Part shown: positions 1 to 8,936 of the stretch, one piece after another | Layout of the letters: each line of letters begins with the position of its first letter | Numbering within the stretch: position 1 is the stretch's first letter | Assembly: GCF_046773475.1 (NCBI RefSeq) | Contig: NZ_CP177239.1 | Coordinates: 186,001 to 250,000 of the forward strand | DNA length: 64,000 nt | Reading direction: 5' to 3' | Source of the DNA: Nitratireductor aquimarinus | Lineage (GTDB): Bacteria; Pseudomonadota; Alphaproteobacteria; Rhizobiales; Rhizobiaceae | Notes under the pieces: generated by a model | The model's database searches: none | What the model was told of the DNA's origin: nothing | What the model saw: the letters and a program-made list of their open reading frames with translations, nothing else | Program-made: the position numbers and the translations under genes

Positions 1-924
1 ATTGCGCTTCTGAAGGCCGGCTGGACCATCTGGCGCGGCGTCAAGCAGGCTTCGGTGATCCTGCAGCGGTTCAAGCCTGCCGCCGTGGTGGGGTTCGGTG
101 GTTATCCGACGCTTCCGCCGCTTTATGCCGCCACACGGCGCAGCATACCGGCGCTGGTTCACGAACAGAACGCGGTGATGGGGCGCGCCAACAAGGCGCT
201 GGCTGGCCGCGTGCAGGCGATTGCCGGCGGCTTTCTGCCGGATGAGGGCGCGTTTGCCGACAAGATCGTCGCGACGGGCAACCCGGTGCGCCCTGCGGTC
301 ATCGAAGCTGCGGCAGAACCCTATCGTGCGGCAGGCGCGCAGGAACCTTTCAGGCTTCTGGTGTTTGGCGGCAGCCAGGGCGCGCAGTTCTTTTCCGATG
401 CGATCCCCGCAGCGGTTGCGCTGCTTGAGCCCGGGCAGCGCGCGCGGCTCGTCGTGACGCAGCAGGCGCGTCCCGAAGACGAGGGCGAGGTGTGCGCGGC
501 CTATGAGAAGCTCGGCGTGCCAGCCGAGGTCTCCACTTTTTTCAAGGATATGGCGCGCCGCATTGCCGATAGCCATCTGGTCATTTCACGCTCCGGCGCT
601 TCGACTGTTTCGGAAATTGCGGCCATTGGCCGTCCGGCGTTTCTTGTGCCTTATCCGCATGCGCTCGATCACGATCAGGCGGCCAATGCGGCAGCGCTTG
701 AGCGGGCCGGCGGCGCGGAGCTTCACGCCCAGTCAACGCTCTCGCCCGAGCGGCTTGCAGAGCTGATCGGCGGAGCCATGAACGATCCTCAACATCTGGC
801 CGAGATGGCGGCTGCCGCGCGCAGCGTGGGCAAACCCAATGCAGCGGAGTTGCTTGCCGACCTCGTGGAGGCTATTGCCTCCGGCCAACCCGCAGACACA
901 ATGAAGGAAGGAACCCGCGCATGA
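1..924 (+). CDS. murG: MurG, lipid II-forming GlcNAc transferase (5' truncated by window edge)
   Basis: Transfers GlcNAc from UDP-GlcNAc to lipid I on the inner face of the cytoplasmic membrane, giving lipid II. The frame is open from base 1, so the N-terminal domain is cut by the window edge; about 307 codons remain. Visible MurG hallmarks are GFGGYPTLPPL, the HEQNAVMGRAN segment, the FGGSQGAQ loop of the C-terminal UDP-binding domain and the SRSGASTVSEIAAIGRP donor-site motif. Its stop overlaps the murC start by 4 bases (ATGA), so the two are translationally coupled within the dcw operon. Identification is secure; only the true start is missing. Confidence 0.97.
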   Translation: MALLKAGWTIWRGVKQASVILQRFKPAAVVGFGGYPTLPPLYAATRRSIPALVHEQNAVMGRANKALAGRVQAIAGGFLPDEGAFADKIVATGNPVRPAVIEAAAEPYRAAGAQEPFRLLVFGGSQGAQFFSDAIPAAVALLEPGQRARLVVTQQARPEDEGEVCAAYEKLGVPAEVSTFFKDMARRIADSHLVISRSGASTVSEIAAIGRPAFLVPYPHALDHDQAANAAALERAGGAELHAQSTLSPERLAELIGGAMNDPQHLAEMAAAARSVGKPNAAELLADLVEAIASGQPADTMKEGTRA

Positions 925-2324
925 AGATGCCGCAGACGATTGGAACCGTGCATTTCGTCGGCATCGGCGGCATAGGCATGAGCGGCATCGCCGAGGCGCT
1001 GCACACGCTTGGCTACAAGGTGCAGGGATCTGACCAGGCCGAGAACCCCAATGTGGTGCGCCTGCGCGAGAAGGGTATCGAGGTTTTCATCGGTCACGCC
1101 GGAGAAAATCTGGGCGAGGCGGAAGTCATCGTCGTTTCGACGGCCATCAGGAAAGACAATCCCGAGATCGTTGCGGCGCGTGAGAAGCATCTGCCCATCG
1201 TTCGCCGCGCCGAGATGCTGGCCGAGCTGATGCGCTTCGGTCAGGCGGTCGCCATTGGCGGCACCCATGGCAAGACGACCACCACATCGATGGTGGCGGC
1301 ACTCTTCGATGCGGGCGGGTTCGACCCGACGGTCATCAATGGCGGCATCATCAACGCCTATGGCACCAATGCGCGCATGGGCGAGGGCGACTGGATGGTC
1401 GTCGAGGCCGATGAGAGCGATGGCACCTTCCTCAAGCTGCCCGCCGACATTGCCGTCATCACCAATATCGATCCCGAGCATCTCGATCATTACGGCGATT
1501 TCGACAAGCTGCGCGCGGCCTTCCGCCAGTTCGTCGAGAATGTGCCGTTCTACGGTTTTGCCGCCATGTGCATCGACCATGCCGAGGTGCAGGCGCTGGT
1601 TGGTCGCATCGAGGACCGCCGCGTCATCACCTATGGTGAGAACCCGCAGGCCGATGTGCGGTTCTCCAATCATCACATGGACGGTCCGGTCTCCGTGTTT
1701 GACGTGACATTCCGCGACCGCAAGACGGGCGAGACGCAGACGCTTGAGGGCCTGCGCCTTCCGATGCCAGGCCGCCACAATGTGTCGAACGCGACGGCGG
1801 CCATTGCCGTGGCGCATGAGCTTGGCATCGACCATGAGGCGATCCGCGCAGGTCTGGCGGGCTTTGGCGGCGTGAAGCGCCGCTTTACGCTTACGGGCGT
1901 GTGGAACGGCGTCAGCGTGTTTGACGATTACGGCCATCACCCGGTCGAGATCCGCGCCGTGCTGAAGGCTGCGCGCGAGGCGTGTCAGGGGCGCATTCTG
2001 GCGATTGCGCAGCCGCACCGCTATTCGCGCCTGCATGATCTGTTCGACGATTTCGCCGCCTGCTTCAACGAGGCGGACAAGGTGCTGGTCGCGCCGGTCT
2101 ATTCGGCGGGCGAAGACCCGATCGAAGGCGTGTCGTCCGACACGCTCGTTTCGCGCATCCGCGCTTCGGGCCACCGCGACGTGGCGTATATCGAAGGGCC
2201 GGAAGCGGTCGAGCAGATTGTGCGCGACTGGGCGAAGGAAGGCGATTTCATCGTCTATCTGGGCGCCGGCAACATCACCCAGTGGGCCTATGCGCTGCCC
2301 AAAGAGCTTGAGGCCAAGGGATGA
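921..2324 (+). CDS. murC: UDP-N-acetylmuramate--L-alanine ligase
   Basis: Cytoplasmic ATP-dependent ligase that adds L-Ala to UDP-MurNAc, the first amino acid of the peptidoglycan stem peptide. The 467-aa product has the usual length. It starts with a Rossmann motif (HFVGIGGIGMSG, about residues 11-22), carries the Mur ligase P-loop GGTHGKTTTT (about 113-122), the EADESDGTF substrate segment, and the DDYGHHPVEI and QPHRYSRL motifs of the C-terminal domain. It overlaps murG and murB by 4 bases (ATGA) on either side, as expected in the dcw operon. Confidence 0.98.
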   Translation: MKMPQTIGTVHFVGIGGIGMSGIAEALHTLGYKVQGSDQAENPNVVRLREKGIEVFIGHAGENLGEAEVIVVSTAIRKDNPEIVAAREKHLPIVRRAEMLAELMRFGQAVAIGGTHGKTTTTSMVAALFDAGGFDPTVINGGIINAYGTNARMGEGDWMVVEADESDGTFLKLPADIAVITNIDPEHLDHYGDFDKLRAAFRQFVENVPFYGFAAMCIDHAEVQALVGRIEDRRVITYGENPQADVRFSNHHMDGPVSVFDVTFRDRKTGETQTLEGLRLPMPGRHNVSNATAAIAVAHELGIDHEAIRAGLAGFGGVKRRFTLTGVWNGVSVFDDYGHHPVEIRAVLKAAREACQGRILAIAQPHRYSRLHDLFDDFAACFNEADKVLVAPVYSAGEDPIEGVSSDTLVSRIRASGHRDVAYIEGPEAVEQIVRDWAKEGDFIVYLGAGNITQWAYALPKELEAKG

Positions 2325-3283
2325 GTGGAGCGGAACTGCTGGAGCGTCTCGGCGACCGGCTGTCGGGCCTGCGCGGACGGCTGACGCCCGACGCCGGCAT
2401 GGACAAGATCACCTGGTTTCGCGCCGGCGGTCCGGCTGATGTTCTGTTTCAGCCGGCCGATGAGGAAGACCTCTCCGCATTTCTGAAAGCGGTGCCGGAA
2501 GACATTCCGGTGACCATGGTGGGCATCGGCTCGAACCTTCTGGTGCGCGAGGGCGGCATTCGCGGTTTCGTGGTGCGGCTTTCAGCCAAGGGGTTTGGCC
2601 AGGCGGAAGTGGTTTCCGATACGCGCATTCGCGCGGGCGCGGCCATTCCCGACAAGCGGCTTGCCGCAGCGGCGCTTGAGGCCGGCATTGGCGGGTTTCA
2701 TTTCTATCACGGCATTCCCGGTGGTCTGGGCGGTGCGCTGCGCATGAATGCGGGCGCCAATGGCGTCGAGACGAAAGAGCGGGTGATCGAAGTGCGCGCG
2801 TTTGACCGGAAGGGCGAGCTGCATGTCTTCTCCAATGCCGATATGGGCTATGCCTACCGGCATTCGGACGCGCCCCGTGACCTGATCTTCACCTCCGCTC
2901 TTATGGAAGGTTACCGGGAAGATCCCGATGTCATCCGCAGCGAGATGGATGCGGTTCAGCATCACCGCGAGACCGTGCAGCCGGTGCGTGAGAAAACGGG
3001 TGGCTCCACCTTCAAGAACCCGCCTGAAAGCTCGGCCTGGAAAGAGGTCGACAAGGCCGGGTGCCGCGGGCTGACCATTGGCGGCGCGCAGATGTCGCCC
3101 ATGCACTGCAACTTCATGATCAACACCGGAACGGCGAGCGGCTACGACCTGGAATATCTGGGCGAGACGGTGCGCTCGAAGGTTCTTGAGCATTCGGGCG
3201 TTCGTCTCGAATGGGAGATCAAGCGCATCGGTGAATTCCGCGACGGTCGCGAGATCGACCCGTTTCTGGGGCAGATGCTCTAG
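2321..3283 (+). CDS. murB: UDP-N-acetylenolpyruvoylglucosamine reductase
   Basis: FAD-dependent NADPH reductase that turns UDP-GlcNAc-enolpyruvate into UDP-MurNAc. The 320-aa product has the FAD-binding GIGSNLLVREGG segment, the GIPGGLGGALRMNAGANG flavin loop, and GGSTFKNP holding the catalytic serine. The start overlaps the murC stop by 4 bases. A stable hairpin lies just downstream and a gap of about 290 bases separates it from the next coding sequence, so this may end one transcription unit within the cluster. Confidence 0.98.
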   Translation: MSGAELLERLGDRLSGLRGRLTPDAGMDKITWFRAGGPADVLFQPADEEDLSAFLKAVPEDIPVTMVGIGSNLLVREGGIRGFVVRLSAKGFGQAEVVSDTRIRAGAAIPDKRLAAAALEAGIGGFHFYHGIPGGLGGALRMNAGANGVETKERVIEVRAFDRKGELHVFSNADMGYAYRHSDAPRDLIFTSALMEGYREDPDVIRSEMDAVQHHRETVQPVREKTGGSTFKNPPESSAWKEVDKAGCRGLTIGGAQMSPMHCNFMINTGTASGYDLEYLGETVRSKVLEHSGVRLEWEIKRIGEFRDGREIDPFLGQML

Positions 3284-3302
3284 TCTCGTTCCTGAATGAA
3301 TG

Positions 3303-3326
3303 CCGGCCGCACGAAGATGCGGCCGG
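3303..3326 (+). terminator. hairpin after murB (weak terminator candidate)
   Basis: Perfect 9-bp stem, CCGGCCGCA at 3303-3311 and TGCGGCCGG at 3318-3326, with a 6-base loop. No T-run follows, so intrinsic termination is uncertain; it may only slow or protect RNA. The gap 3284-3572 otherwise holds an AT-richer stretch (about 3415-3520) and no convincing gene. Confidence 0.4.
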
Positions 3327-3572
3327 GGATATTTGCTCCCGCGCGGTCTATGTTGCGCCGCAGCAGTTTTGCCCCTCCCGGATGTGTCAAGTTGCGTCCC
3401 GGGGGTGTTTGCGTTCACAAAATGTAAAATTTTCAGAAAATTGAATCTTCGGGAATCTCAAGCCCTTGCCTTGGAATCAAACCTCTGATTCTTTGGCCCA
3501 TAAGTAATCACTGATTTGAGTCGCGGCGTTCGGGTCGGGGGCTTTCCCATTTGAGGAGGTCTTGCTCGGCCA

Positions 3573-3629
3573 ATGCGGAATATTGCCCGAAATTCCGGGC
3601 GCTTGGACAAGGGGGTAGCCGGAAAATGA
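3573..3629 (+). CDS. possible 18-aa upstream ORF coupled to ddl
   Basis: A short frame reads MRNIARNSGRLDKGVAGK. Its ATG is preceded by a strong Shine-Dalgarno-like GAGGAGG at 3553-3559 (spacing 13, somewhat long), and its TGA overlaps the ddl ATG as ATGA (3626-3629). The ATG at ddl itself has only weak purine-rich sequence upstream, so translation of this small frame could deliver ribosomes to ddl by coupling. An alternative is that ddl starts at the in-frame TTG at 3551. Speculative; the peptide resembles nothing I recognise. Confidence 0.3.
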   Translation: MRNIARNSGRLDKGVAGK

Positions 3630-4552
3630 AGAGGAAGCACGTTGCCGTCCTGATGGGGGGATTCTCCTCCGAGAGGCCGGTTAGTCTTTCTTCCGGTACT
3701 GCCTGCGCCGACGCTCTCGAAGTCGAGGGTTATGCTGTCACGCGCGTCGATGTGGGGCGCGATGTTGCGCGGGTCCTGTCTGATCTCAATCCCGATGTCG
3801 CGTTCAATGCTTTGCATGGTCCGTTCGGTGAAGACGGGGCCATTCAGGGTATTCTCGAATATCTCGACATTCCCTACACGCATTCCGGCGTGCTGGCGTC
3901 CGCGCTTGCCATGGACAAGCAGCTTGCCAAGACCGTGGCGAAGGCGGAGGGCATTCCGGTGGCCGACGCGCTGGTGGTCAACCGTTTCCAGATCGGCAAT
4001 GAGCACCCGATGGAGCCGCCCTATGTGGTGAAGCCCGTCAATGAAGGGTCCAGCTTTGGTGTGGTGATCGTGCAGGAGGGGCAGAGCACGCCCCCGCAGA
4101 TCATCAGCTCGACGGACTGGCAGTATGGCGAGCGCGTGATGGTCGAGCGCTATGTGGCCGGACGCGAGTTCACCTGTGCGGTGATGGGTGATCGTGCGCT
4201 CGGCATTGCCGAGATCATTCCGGTCGGTCACACCTTCTACGATTACGACTCGAAATACGTTCCGGGTGGGTCAAAACACGAATGCCCGGCAAAAATTTCA
4301 CCAAATATTTACCAAAAAATAGAGACACTGGCCCTCACGGCACACAAGGCTATTGGCTGCCGGGGCGTGTCCCGGTCCGACTTCCGTTTTGACGATCGCA
4401 AATCCGCTGATGGAGAGCTTGTCTGGTTGGAGGTGAACACGCAGCCCGGCATGACGCCAACCTCTCTGGTGCCCGAGATCGCCGCAGCGGCGGGAATTGG
4501 GTTTGGTGAATTGTTGAGTTGGATTGTGGAGGACGCTTCGTGTTCTCGCTGA
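3626..4552 (+). CDS. ddl: D-alanine--D-alanine ligase
   Basis: ATP-grasp ligase making D-Ala-D-Ala for the peptidoglycan stem. From ATG 3626 the product is 308 aa, the usual length, and begins MKRKHVAVLMGGFSSERPVS, matching the family N-terminus. Further motifs are ALHGPFGEDGAIQG, YVVKPVNEGSSFGV (ATP-grasp lysine and glycine loop), and the metal-binding EVNTQPGMTPTSLVPE near the C-terminus. An upstream in-frame TTG (3551) would add 25 non-conserved residues. The 3' end overlaps ftsQ by 13 bases. Confidence 0.96.
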   Translation: MKRKHVAVLMGGFSSERPVSLSSGTACADALEVEGYAVTRVDVGRDVARVLSDLNPDVAFNALHGPFGEDGAIQGILEYLDIPYTHSGVLASALAMDKQLAKTVAKAEGIPVADALVVNRFQIGNEHPMEPPYVVKPVNEGSSFGVVIVQEGQSTPPQIISSTDWQYGERVMVERYVAGREFTCAVMGDRALGIAEIIPVGHTFYDYDSKYVPGGSKHECPAKISPNIYQKIETLALTAHKAIGCRGVSRSDFRFDDRKSADGELVWLEVNTQPGMTPTSLVPEIAAAAGIGFGELLSWIVEDASCSR

Positions 4553-5460
4553 CGTCATCAAAGGCTGGGAAGGACCGGTACATGGCAAGGCGTCGTGGCG
4601 GCGATGTGGTGCTGCCGCGCTGGCTGCGCCGGCCGGCCCGCTTCATGCAGCGCGTCAATGCGGGCGAAGTGGAGCCGCCGCGCTTTGGCGCGAGCATTGC
4701 AACAGCTGCCCTTCTCGGGGCGACCGCGATCTACGGAACGCTTGCCGGCGGACATCTGCCGCAGGTGGTGCAGAGCGTGACCGCGCGCACCGGTCTGGCG
4801 ATTGCGCAGGTTCATGTGGTCGGCAATGATGAAACGTCCGAGATCGACGTGATCCAGGAAGTGGGTCTCGACGGCTGGACGGCGCTGGTCGGTTTCAGCG
4901 CCGAGGGCGCGCGCGAGCGGCTTTCCGCCCTGCCATGGGTCGAGGGTGTGGCTGTCCGCAAGATTTACCCGGCGACGCTTGAAGTCGACATCACCGAGAA
5001 GAAGCCTTTCGCGATCTGGCAGCACGGCAACGAGCTTTCCCTGATCGAGAAGGATGGTTCGGTGATCGCGCCGTTCGATGGCGGGCGCTACACGGCGCTG
5101 CCGATGGTGATCGGCATTGGTGCGCGTGAGGCCGGACCGGAGTTCATTGCCAAGGTGGCGCGTCATCCCGCGATTGCGGATGCAGTGCGCGCCTATATCC
5201 GCATTGGCGACCGGCGCTGGGATCTGCGTCTGAAGAATGGCGTGACCATCAAACTGCCCGAGCGTGACGAGGCGCTGACGCTGGCGACACTGGCTTCGCT
5301 TGATCGCCAGAAGGGCCTTCTGTCGCGTGACATCACCTCGGTGGATATGCGTCTTGGCGACCGCATCGCCATCGGTCTGTCCGAGGATGCCGCCGAGGAT
5401 CACCAGGAAGCGATGCGCAAGCGTTACAAGGCGCGGATTGCAGGTGGGGCGCAGATATGA
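4540..5460 (+). CDS. ftsQ: cell division protein FtsQ
   Basis: Bitopic inner-membrane divisome protein that links early cytoplasmic and late periplasmic division proteins. I place the start at GTG 4540, with GGAGGA at 4528-4533 six bases upstream, giving 306 aa; an ATG at 4582 and a TTG at 4519 are less well supported. A positively charged N-terminus precedes one membrane segment (ATAALLGATAIYGTLAGG), followed by a POTRA domain (IAQVHVVGNDETSEIDVIQ) and the FtsQ beta domain. It overlaps ddl (13 bases) and ftsA (ATGA, 4 bases). Confidence 0.95.
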   Translation: MFSLTSSKAGKDRYMARRRGGDVVLPRWLRRPARFMQRVNAGEVEPPRFGASIATAALLGATAIYGTLAGGHLPQVVQSVTARTGLAIAQVHVVGNDETSEIDVIQEVGLDGWTALVGFSAEGARERLSALPWVEGVAVRKIYPATLEVDITEKKPFAIWQHGNELSLIEKDGSVIAPFDGGRYTALPMVIGIGAREAGPEFIAKVARHPAIADAVRAYIRIGDRRWDLRLKNGVTIKLPERDEALTLATLASLDRQKGLLSRDITSVDMRLGDRIAIGLSEDAAEDHQEAMRKRYKARIAGGAQI

Positions 5461-6773
5461 GCTGGTTATCAGATCCCAAGAAGAACGCTGCGCGCCGCTC
5501 CGGCATCATCACGGTTCTCGATGTTGGTTCGAGCAAGGTGTGCTGCATCATCGCCAAGCTCATGCCGGCGGAAGAAGGCCGGGCGCTGCGCCATCGCACG
5601 CATCGTGTGAAGGTTATCGGCATCGGTCATCAGCAGTCGCAGGGCGTGAAGTCCGGCGTCATCATCGATCTCGACCGGGCCGAGGAATCGATCCGGCTTG
5701 CGGTGGACGCTGCCGAGCGCATGGCGGGCCTGACGGTGGATTCGCTGATCGTCAACGTGTCGGCGGGACGCCTGCGCAGCGAGACGATCTCGGCGTCTAT
5801 CAATCTTGGCGGTCACGAGGTCGCCCGGTCCGACATCAACCGCGTTCTCGCGGCCGGTGCGCGCCAGGGGCTCGAGACCGAGCGTGAAGTGGTGCATTCG
5901 CTGGCGACGGGCTTCAGCCTCGATGCCGAGCGCGGCATTCGCGATCCGCGCGGGATGGTTGGTGCGGAACTCGGCGTCGACATGCACATCCTGACGGCGG
6001 ACGCAGCGCCGCTGCGCAATCTGGAGCTTTGCATCAACCGTTCGCACCTTTCGGTCGAGCGCATGGTGGCGACGCCCTACGCAAGCGGTCTGGCCGCACT
6101 TGTGGATGACGAGGCGCAGATGGGTGCGGCCTGCATCGACATGGGCGGCGGCACGACGACGATTTCCGTCTTCGCCGAAGGCAAGTTCGTGTGGGCCGAG
6201 GCGCTGCCGGTTGGCGGCAACCACGTGACCATGGATCTGGTGCGCGGCCTGTCGGCGCGGCTTGAGGATGCGGAGCGGCTGAAGGTCATGCACGGTTCGG
6301 CGCTCATCTCTTCGAGCGACGACCGGGACATCGTTTCGATCCACCCGATGGGGGCGGACCCGAGCGAACAGCCGATCCAGGTGCCGCGCGCCGTGATGAC
6401 CCGGATCATCCGCGCGCGCATCGAAGAAACGCTGGAGATGGCTCGCGACAAGCTGAACCGCTCCGGATATGGCGGCCTGGTGGGGCGTCGGGTGGTGTTG
6501 ACGGGTGGCGCTAGCCAGCTTGTCGGTCTGCCTGAGGCAACCCGCCGGCTATTCGGGCGCAATGTCAGGCTCGGGCGTCCGCTCGGCGTGGCGGGGCTTC
6601 CGGAAGCGGCCAAGGGGGCGGCTTTCTCCGCCTCGGTGGGCCTCTTGATCTATCCGCAGGTTGCGGAGTTCGAAAACCGTGGCCGCAGCGGAAAGAGCGG
6701 CATATTCACTCGCGCGACTGGCACTGGTGGCCGGTTCCAGCGCGTCAGCCAGTGGCTGAGAAGCAACTTCTAG
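5457..6773 (+). CDS. ftsA: cell division protein FtsA
   Basis: Actin-like ATPase that tethers FtsZ filaments to the inner membrane. The 438-aa product has the phosphate-1 loop VLDVGSSKVCCII, a central SHS2 1C region, the phosphate-2 motif IDMGGGTTTISVF near residue 225, and the adenosine motif VVLTGGASQLVGL. The C-terminus (FQRVSQWLRSNF) is a short amphipathic membrane-targeting helix typical of FtsA. It is coupled to ftsQ by ATGA overlap and followed by ftsZ after 69 bases. Confidence 0.98.
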   Translation: MSWLSDPKKNAARRSGIITVLDVGSSKVCCIIAKLMPAEEGRALRHRTHRVKVIGIGHQQSQGVKSGVIIDLDRAEESIRLAVDAAERMAGLTVDSLIVNVSAGRLRSETISASINLGGHEVARSDINRVLAAGARQGLETEREVVHSLATGFSLDAERGIRDPRGMVGAELGVDMHILTADAAPLRNLELCINRSHLSVERMVATPYASGLAALVDDEAQMGAACIDMGGGTTTISVFAEGKFVWAEALPVGGNHVTMDLVRGLSARLEDAERLKVMHGSALISSSDDRDIVSIHPMGADPSEQPIQVPRAVMTRIIRARIEETLEMARDKLNRSGYGGLVGRRVVLTGGASQLVGLPEATRRLFGRNVRLGRPLGVAGLPEAAKGAAFSASVGLLIYPQVAEFENRGRSGKSGIFTRATGTGGRFQRVSQWLRSNF

Positions 6774-6842
6774 CGGGGGCGGCCCCAAATTGACGACCGC
6801 GGCGGCGACCAGGCGGCGGCAAAGGCGGAAAGGACGAGGACA

Positions 6843-8555
6843 ATGACTATCAATCTGCAGAAGCCGGACATTACCGAGCTGAAGCCACGCATCACCGTTT
6901 TCGGTGTCGGGGGCGGGGGCGGCAACGCCGTCAACAACATGATCAATGCCGGTCTGCGTGGCGTCGAGTTCGTTGTCGCAAACACCGATGCGCAGGCTCT
7001 GACCCAGTCCAAGGCCGAGCGCCTGATCCAGCTCGGCGCTGCCGTGACCGAGGGGCTTGGCGCCGGTTCGCAGCCGGAAGTTGGTAAGGCCGCCGCCGAA
7101 GAATGCATCGACGAACTGGTCGATCACCTGTCCTCCACCCACATGTGCTTCGTGACCGCCGGCATGGGCGGCGGCACCGGCACCGGTGCTGCGCCCGTTG
7201 TGGCCCGCGCCGCCCGCGAGAAGGGCATCCTGACCGTTGGCGTCGTCACCAAGCCGTTCCACTTCGAAGGCCAGCGCCGCATGAAGACGGCGGAAGCCGG
7301 CATCGAGGAACTGCAGAAGTGCGTTGACACGCTGATCGTCATCCCGAACCAGAACCTCTTCCGCATCGCCAACGACAAGACCACCTTCGCCGACGCCTTT
7401 GCGATGGCCGACCAGGTGCTCTACTCGGGTGTCGCCTGCATCACCGACCTGATGGTCAAGGAAGGCCTGATCAACCTCGACTTCGCCGACGTTCGCTCGG
7501 TGATGCGCGAGATGGGCAAGGCCATGATGGGCACCGGCGAAGCGTCCGGCGAGGGCCGTGCAATGGCTGCCGCCGAGGCTGCAATCGCCAACCCGCTGCT
7601 GGACGAGAGCTCCATGAAGGGCGCGCGTGGCCTTCTGATCTCGATCACCGGTGGCCGCGACCTGACCCTGTTCGAGGTGGACGAAGCTGCGACCCGCATT
7701 CGCGAGGAAGTGGACCCGGACGCGAACATCATTCTCGGCGCGACCTTCGACGAAGACCTGGAAGGCGTCATCCGCGTTTCGGTCGTCGCGACCGGCATCG
7801 ACAAGTCGGCAGCGGAGATTTCCGCACCTGCATCCGCTTCGCGTCCGGCTCAGCCGCGTACGGTGGAAATGCAGCGTCCGGCAGCCGTTGAAGCCAAGCC
7901 GCAGGTTGTTGCCGATCCGGTGGCCGAAGCAATCCGTGAGGCCGAGCGCGCCGAGCCTGCTCCGGTAGCCGCCCGTGCGCCGACGCCGCGTCCTGCCGTC
8001 AGCAATGGTGGTTTCCAGCCGCAGAGCTCGCTCTTCCGTGGCGCACAGCCGGTTCAGCCGGCTCCGAAGGCCGCAGCGCCTGCGCCGGCTCCCAAGCCGG
8101 TACAGCAGCAGCCCGCACCGGCTCCGGTCGCCGCACAGGCTCCGCAGCAGCCGCAGCCGGCTCCGATGCAGCCGCGCGCCGAGCAGGTTCAGCCGCAGCC
8201 GCAGGCCGCCGCACCGCGCATGCCGCGCGTCGAGGATTTCCCGCCGGTCGTGAAGGCCGAGATGGAAGCCCAGGCGCAGGAGCATGAGGATCGTGGTCCG
8301 ATGGGCCTGATCAAGCGCCTCACGCATGGTCTTTCGCGTCGTGACCCCGAGCAGGGTTATTCGGAGCAGCCGCGCGAGCCGAAGCTGCGTCAGGCAGCCC
8401 CGCAGGCGCGCCGTGCACCCGAAAGCGACGGTCAGCTCTATGCGCCGCGTCAGGGTCGTCTCGACGAGCATGGCCGCCTGACCACGCAGCAGCGCAATGT
8501 GCAGGAAGAGGATCAGCTGGAGATTCCCGCTTTCCTTCGCCGGCAGGCCAACTAG
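6843..8555 (+). CDS. ftsZ: cell division GTPase FtsZ with long C-terminal linker
   Basis: Tubulin-like GTPase that forms the Z ring. The GTPase domain fills about residues 15-320, with the signature GGGTGTG at about 110-116 and the T7-loop region TDLMVKEGLINLDFADVRSVM. Residues from about 330 to 555 form a low-complexity tail rich in Pro, Gln, Ala and Val, and the protein ends with the conserved peptide EIPAFLRRQAN that binds FtsA-type partners. At 570 aa it is far longer than enterobacterial FtsZ (383 aa) but normal for rhizobial FtsZ1. An intrinsic terminator follows at 8686. Confidence 0.98.
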   Translation: MTINLQKPDITELKPRITVFGVGGGGGNAVNNMINAGLRGVEFVVANTDAQALTQSKAERLIQLGAAVTEGLGAGSQPEVGKAAAEECIDELVDHLSSTHMCFVTAGMGGGTGTGAAPVVARAAREKGILTVGVVTKPFHFEGQRRMKTAEAGIEELQKCVDTLIVIPNQNLFRIANDKTTFADAFAMADQVLYSGVACITDLMVKEGLINLDFADVRSVMREMGKAMMGTGEASGEGRAMAAAEAAIANPLLDESSMKGARGLLISITGGRDLTLFEVDEAATRIREEVDPDANIILGATFDEDLEGVIRVSVVATGIDKSAAEISAPASASRPAQPRTVEMQRPAAVEAKPQVVADPVAEAIREAERAEPAPVAARAPTPRPAVSNGGFQPQSSLFRGAQPVQPAPKAAAPAPAPKPVQQQPAPAPVAAQAPQQPQPAPMQPRAEQVQPQPQAAAPRMPRVEDFPPVVKAEMEAQAQEHEDRGPMGLIKRLTHGLSRRDPEQGYSEQPREPKLRQAAPQARRAPESDGQLYAPRQGRLDEHGRLTTQQRNVQEEDQLEIPAFLRRQAN

Positions 8556-8654
8556 ATCGCCGTGCATCCAATTGGATGCACAAAGGACGATCCAGGTTTT
8601 TGAAGAGCATCGGAATCAACCGAAAACCGGATTCCGCTTTTCGGTCCGATGCTC
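8555..8654 (+). repeat. composite intergenic palindromic repeat, copy 1
   Basis: Two adjoining hairpin units. Unit 1 holds the perfect palindrome GTGCATCCAATTGGATGCAC (8562-8581) followed by AAAGGACG. Unit 2 has outer arms GAGCATCGGA (8605-8614) and TCCGATGCTC (8645-8654). The same two units in the same order recur at 31470-31575, in reverse orientation at 29255-29356, and unit 1 alone at 14811. Noncoding, placed directly after the ftsZ stop. Confidence 0.8.
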
Positions 8655-8685
8655 CGGCGGTAACGCCTGTAACGAAATGTCAGGG

Positions 8686-8713
8686 AGGGGGATGCGGCGC
8701 ATCCCCCTTTTTG
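8686..8713 (+). terminator. intrinsic terminator after ftsZ
   Basis: Ten-bp stem AGGGGGATGC (8686-8695) / GCATCCCCCT (8699-8708) with a GGC loop and a T-run at 8708-8712. It probably ends the ftsQAZ transcript. The remaining gap to lpxC (8714-8936) is AT-rich near 8714-8780 and probably holds the lpxC promoter, but I could not fix its boxes. Confidence 0.85.
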
Positions 8714-8936
8714 TTAAAATTTATTAAACAAATCATGTCGTTATGGCGGAATCTCATTTTTGTGATGCCGTAACAAGAAGTAAGAAAGCGTGATTTGGAG
8801 TCTGTATTTGGCGACATTATCTTCCGTCGCAACTAAAGGCGGGGCGTGGGACGCATTTTGGGGGTGTTGTCCTGAAAACCATGGACGTGCTGGCGCTTGA
8901 CTGAGCGCAGGCCTTTGAGAGCTTACGGGGACCATT

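Noticed and set aside
6549..8567. 672-codon open frame antisense to ftsZ
   Set aside because: Shadow of a GC-rich, strongly codon-biased gene; low-complexity Arg/Leu/His composition, no ribosome site, no family resemblance.
8714..8727. CtrA-like site TTAA-N6-TTAA upstream of lpxC
   Set aside because: Spacing is 6, not the 7 of the consensus, in an AT-rich stretch where TTAA is likely by chance.
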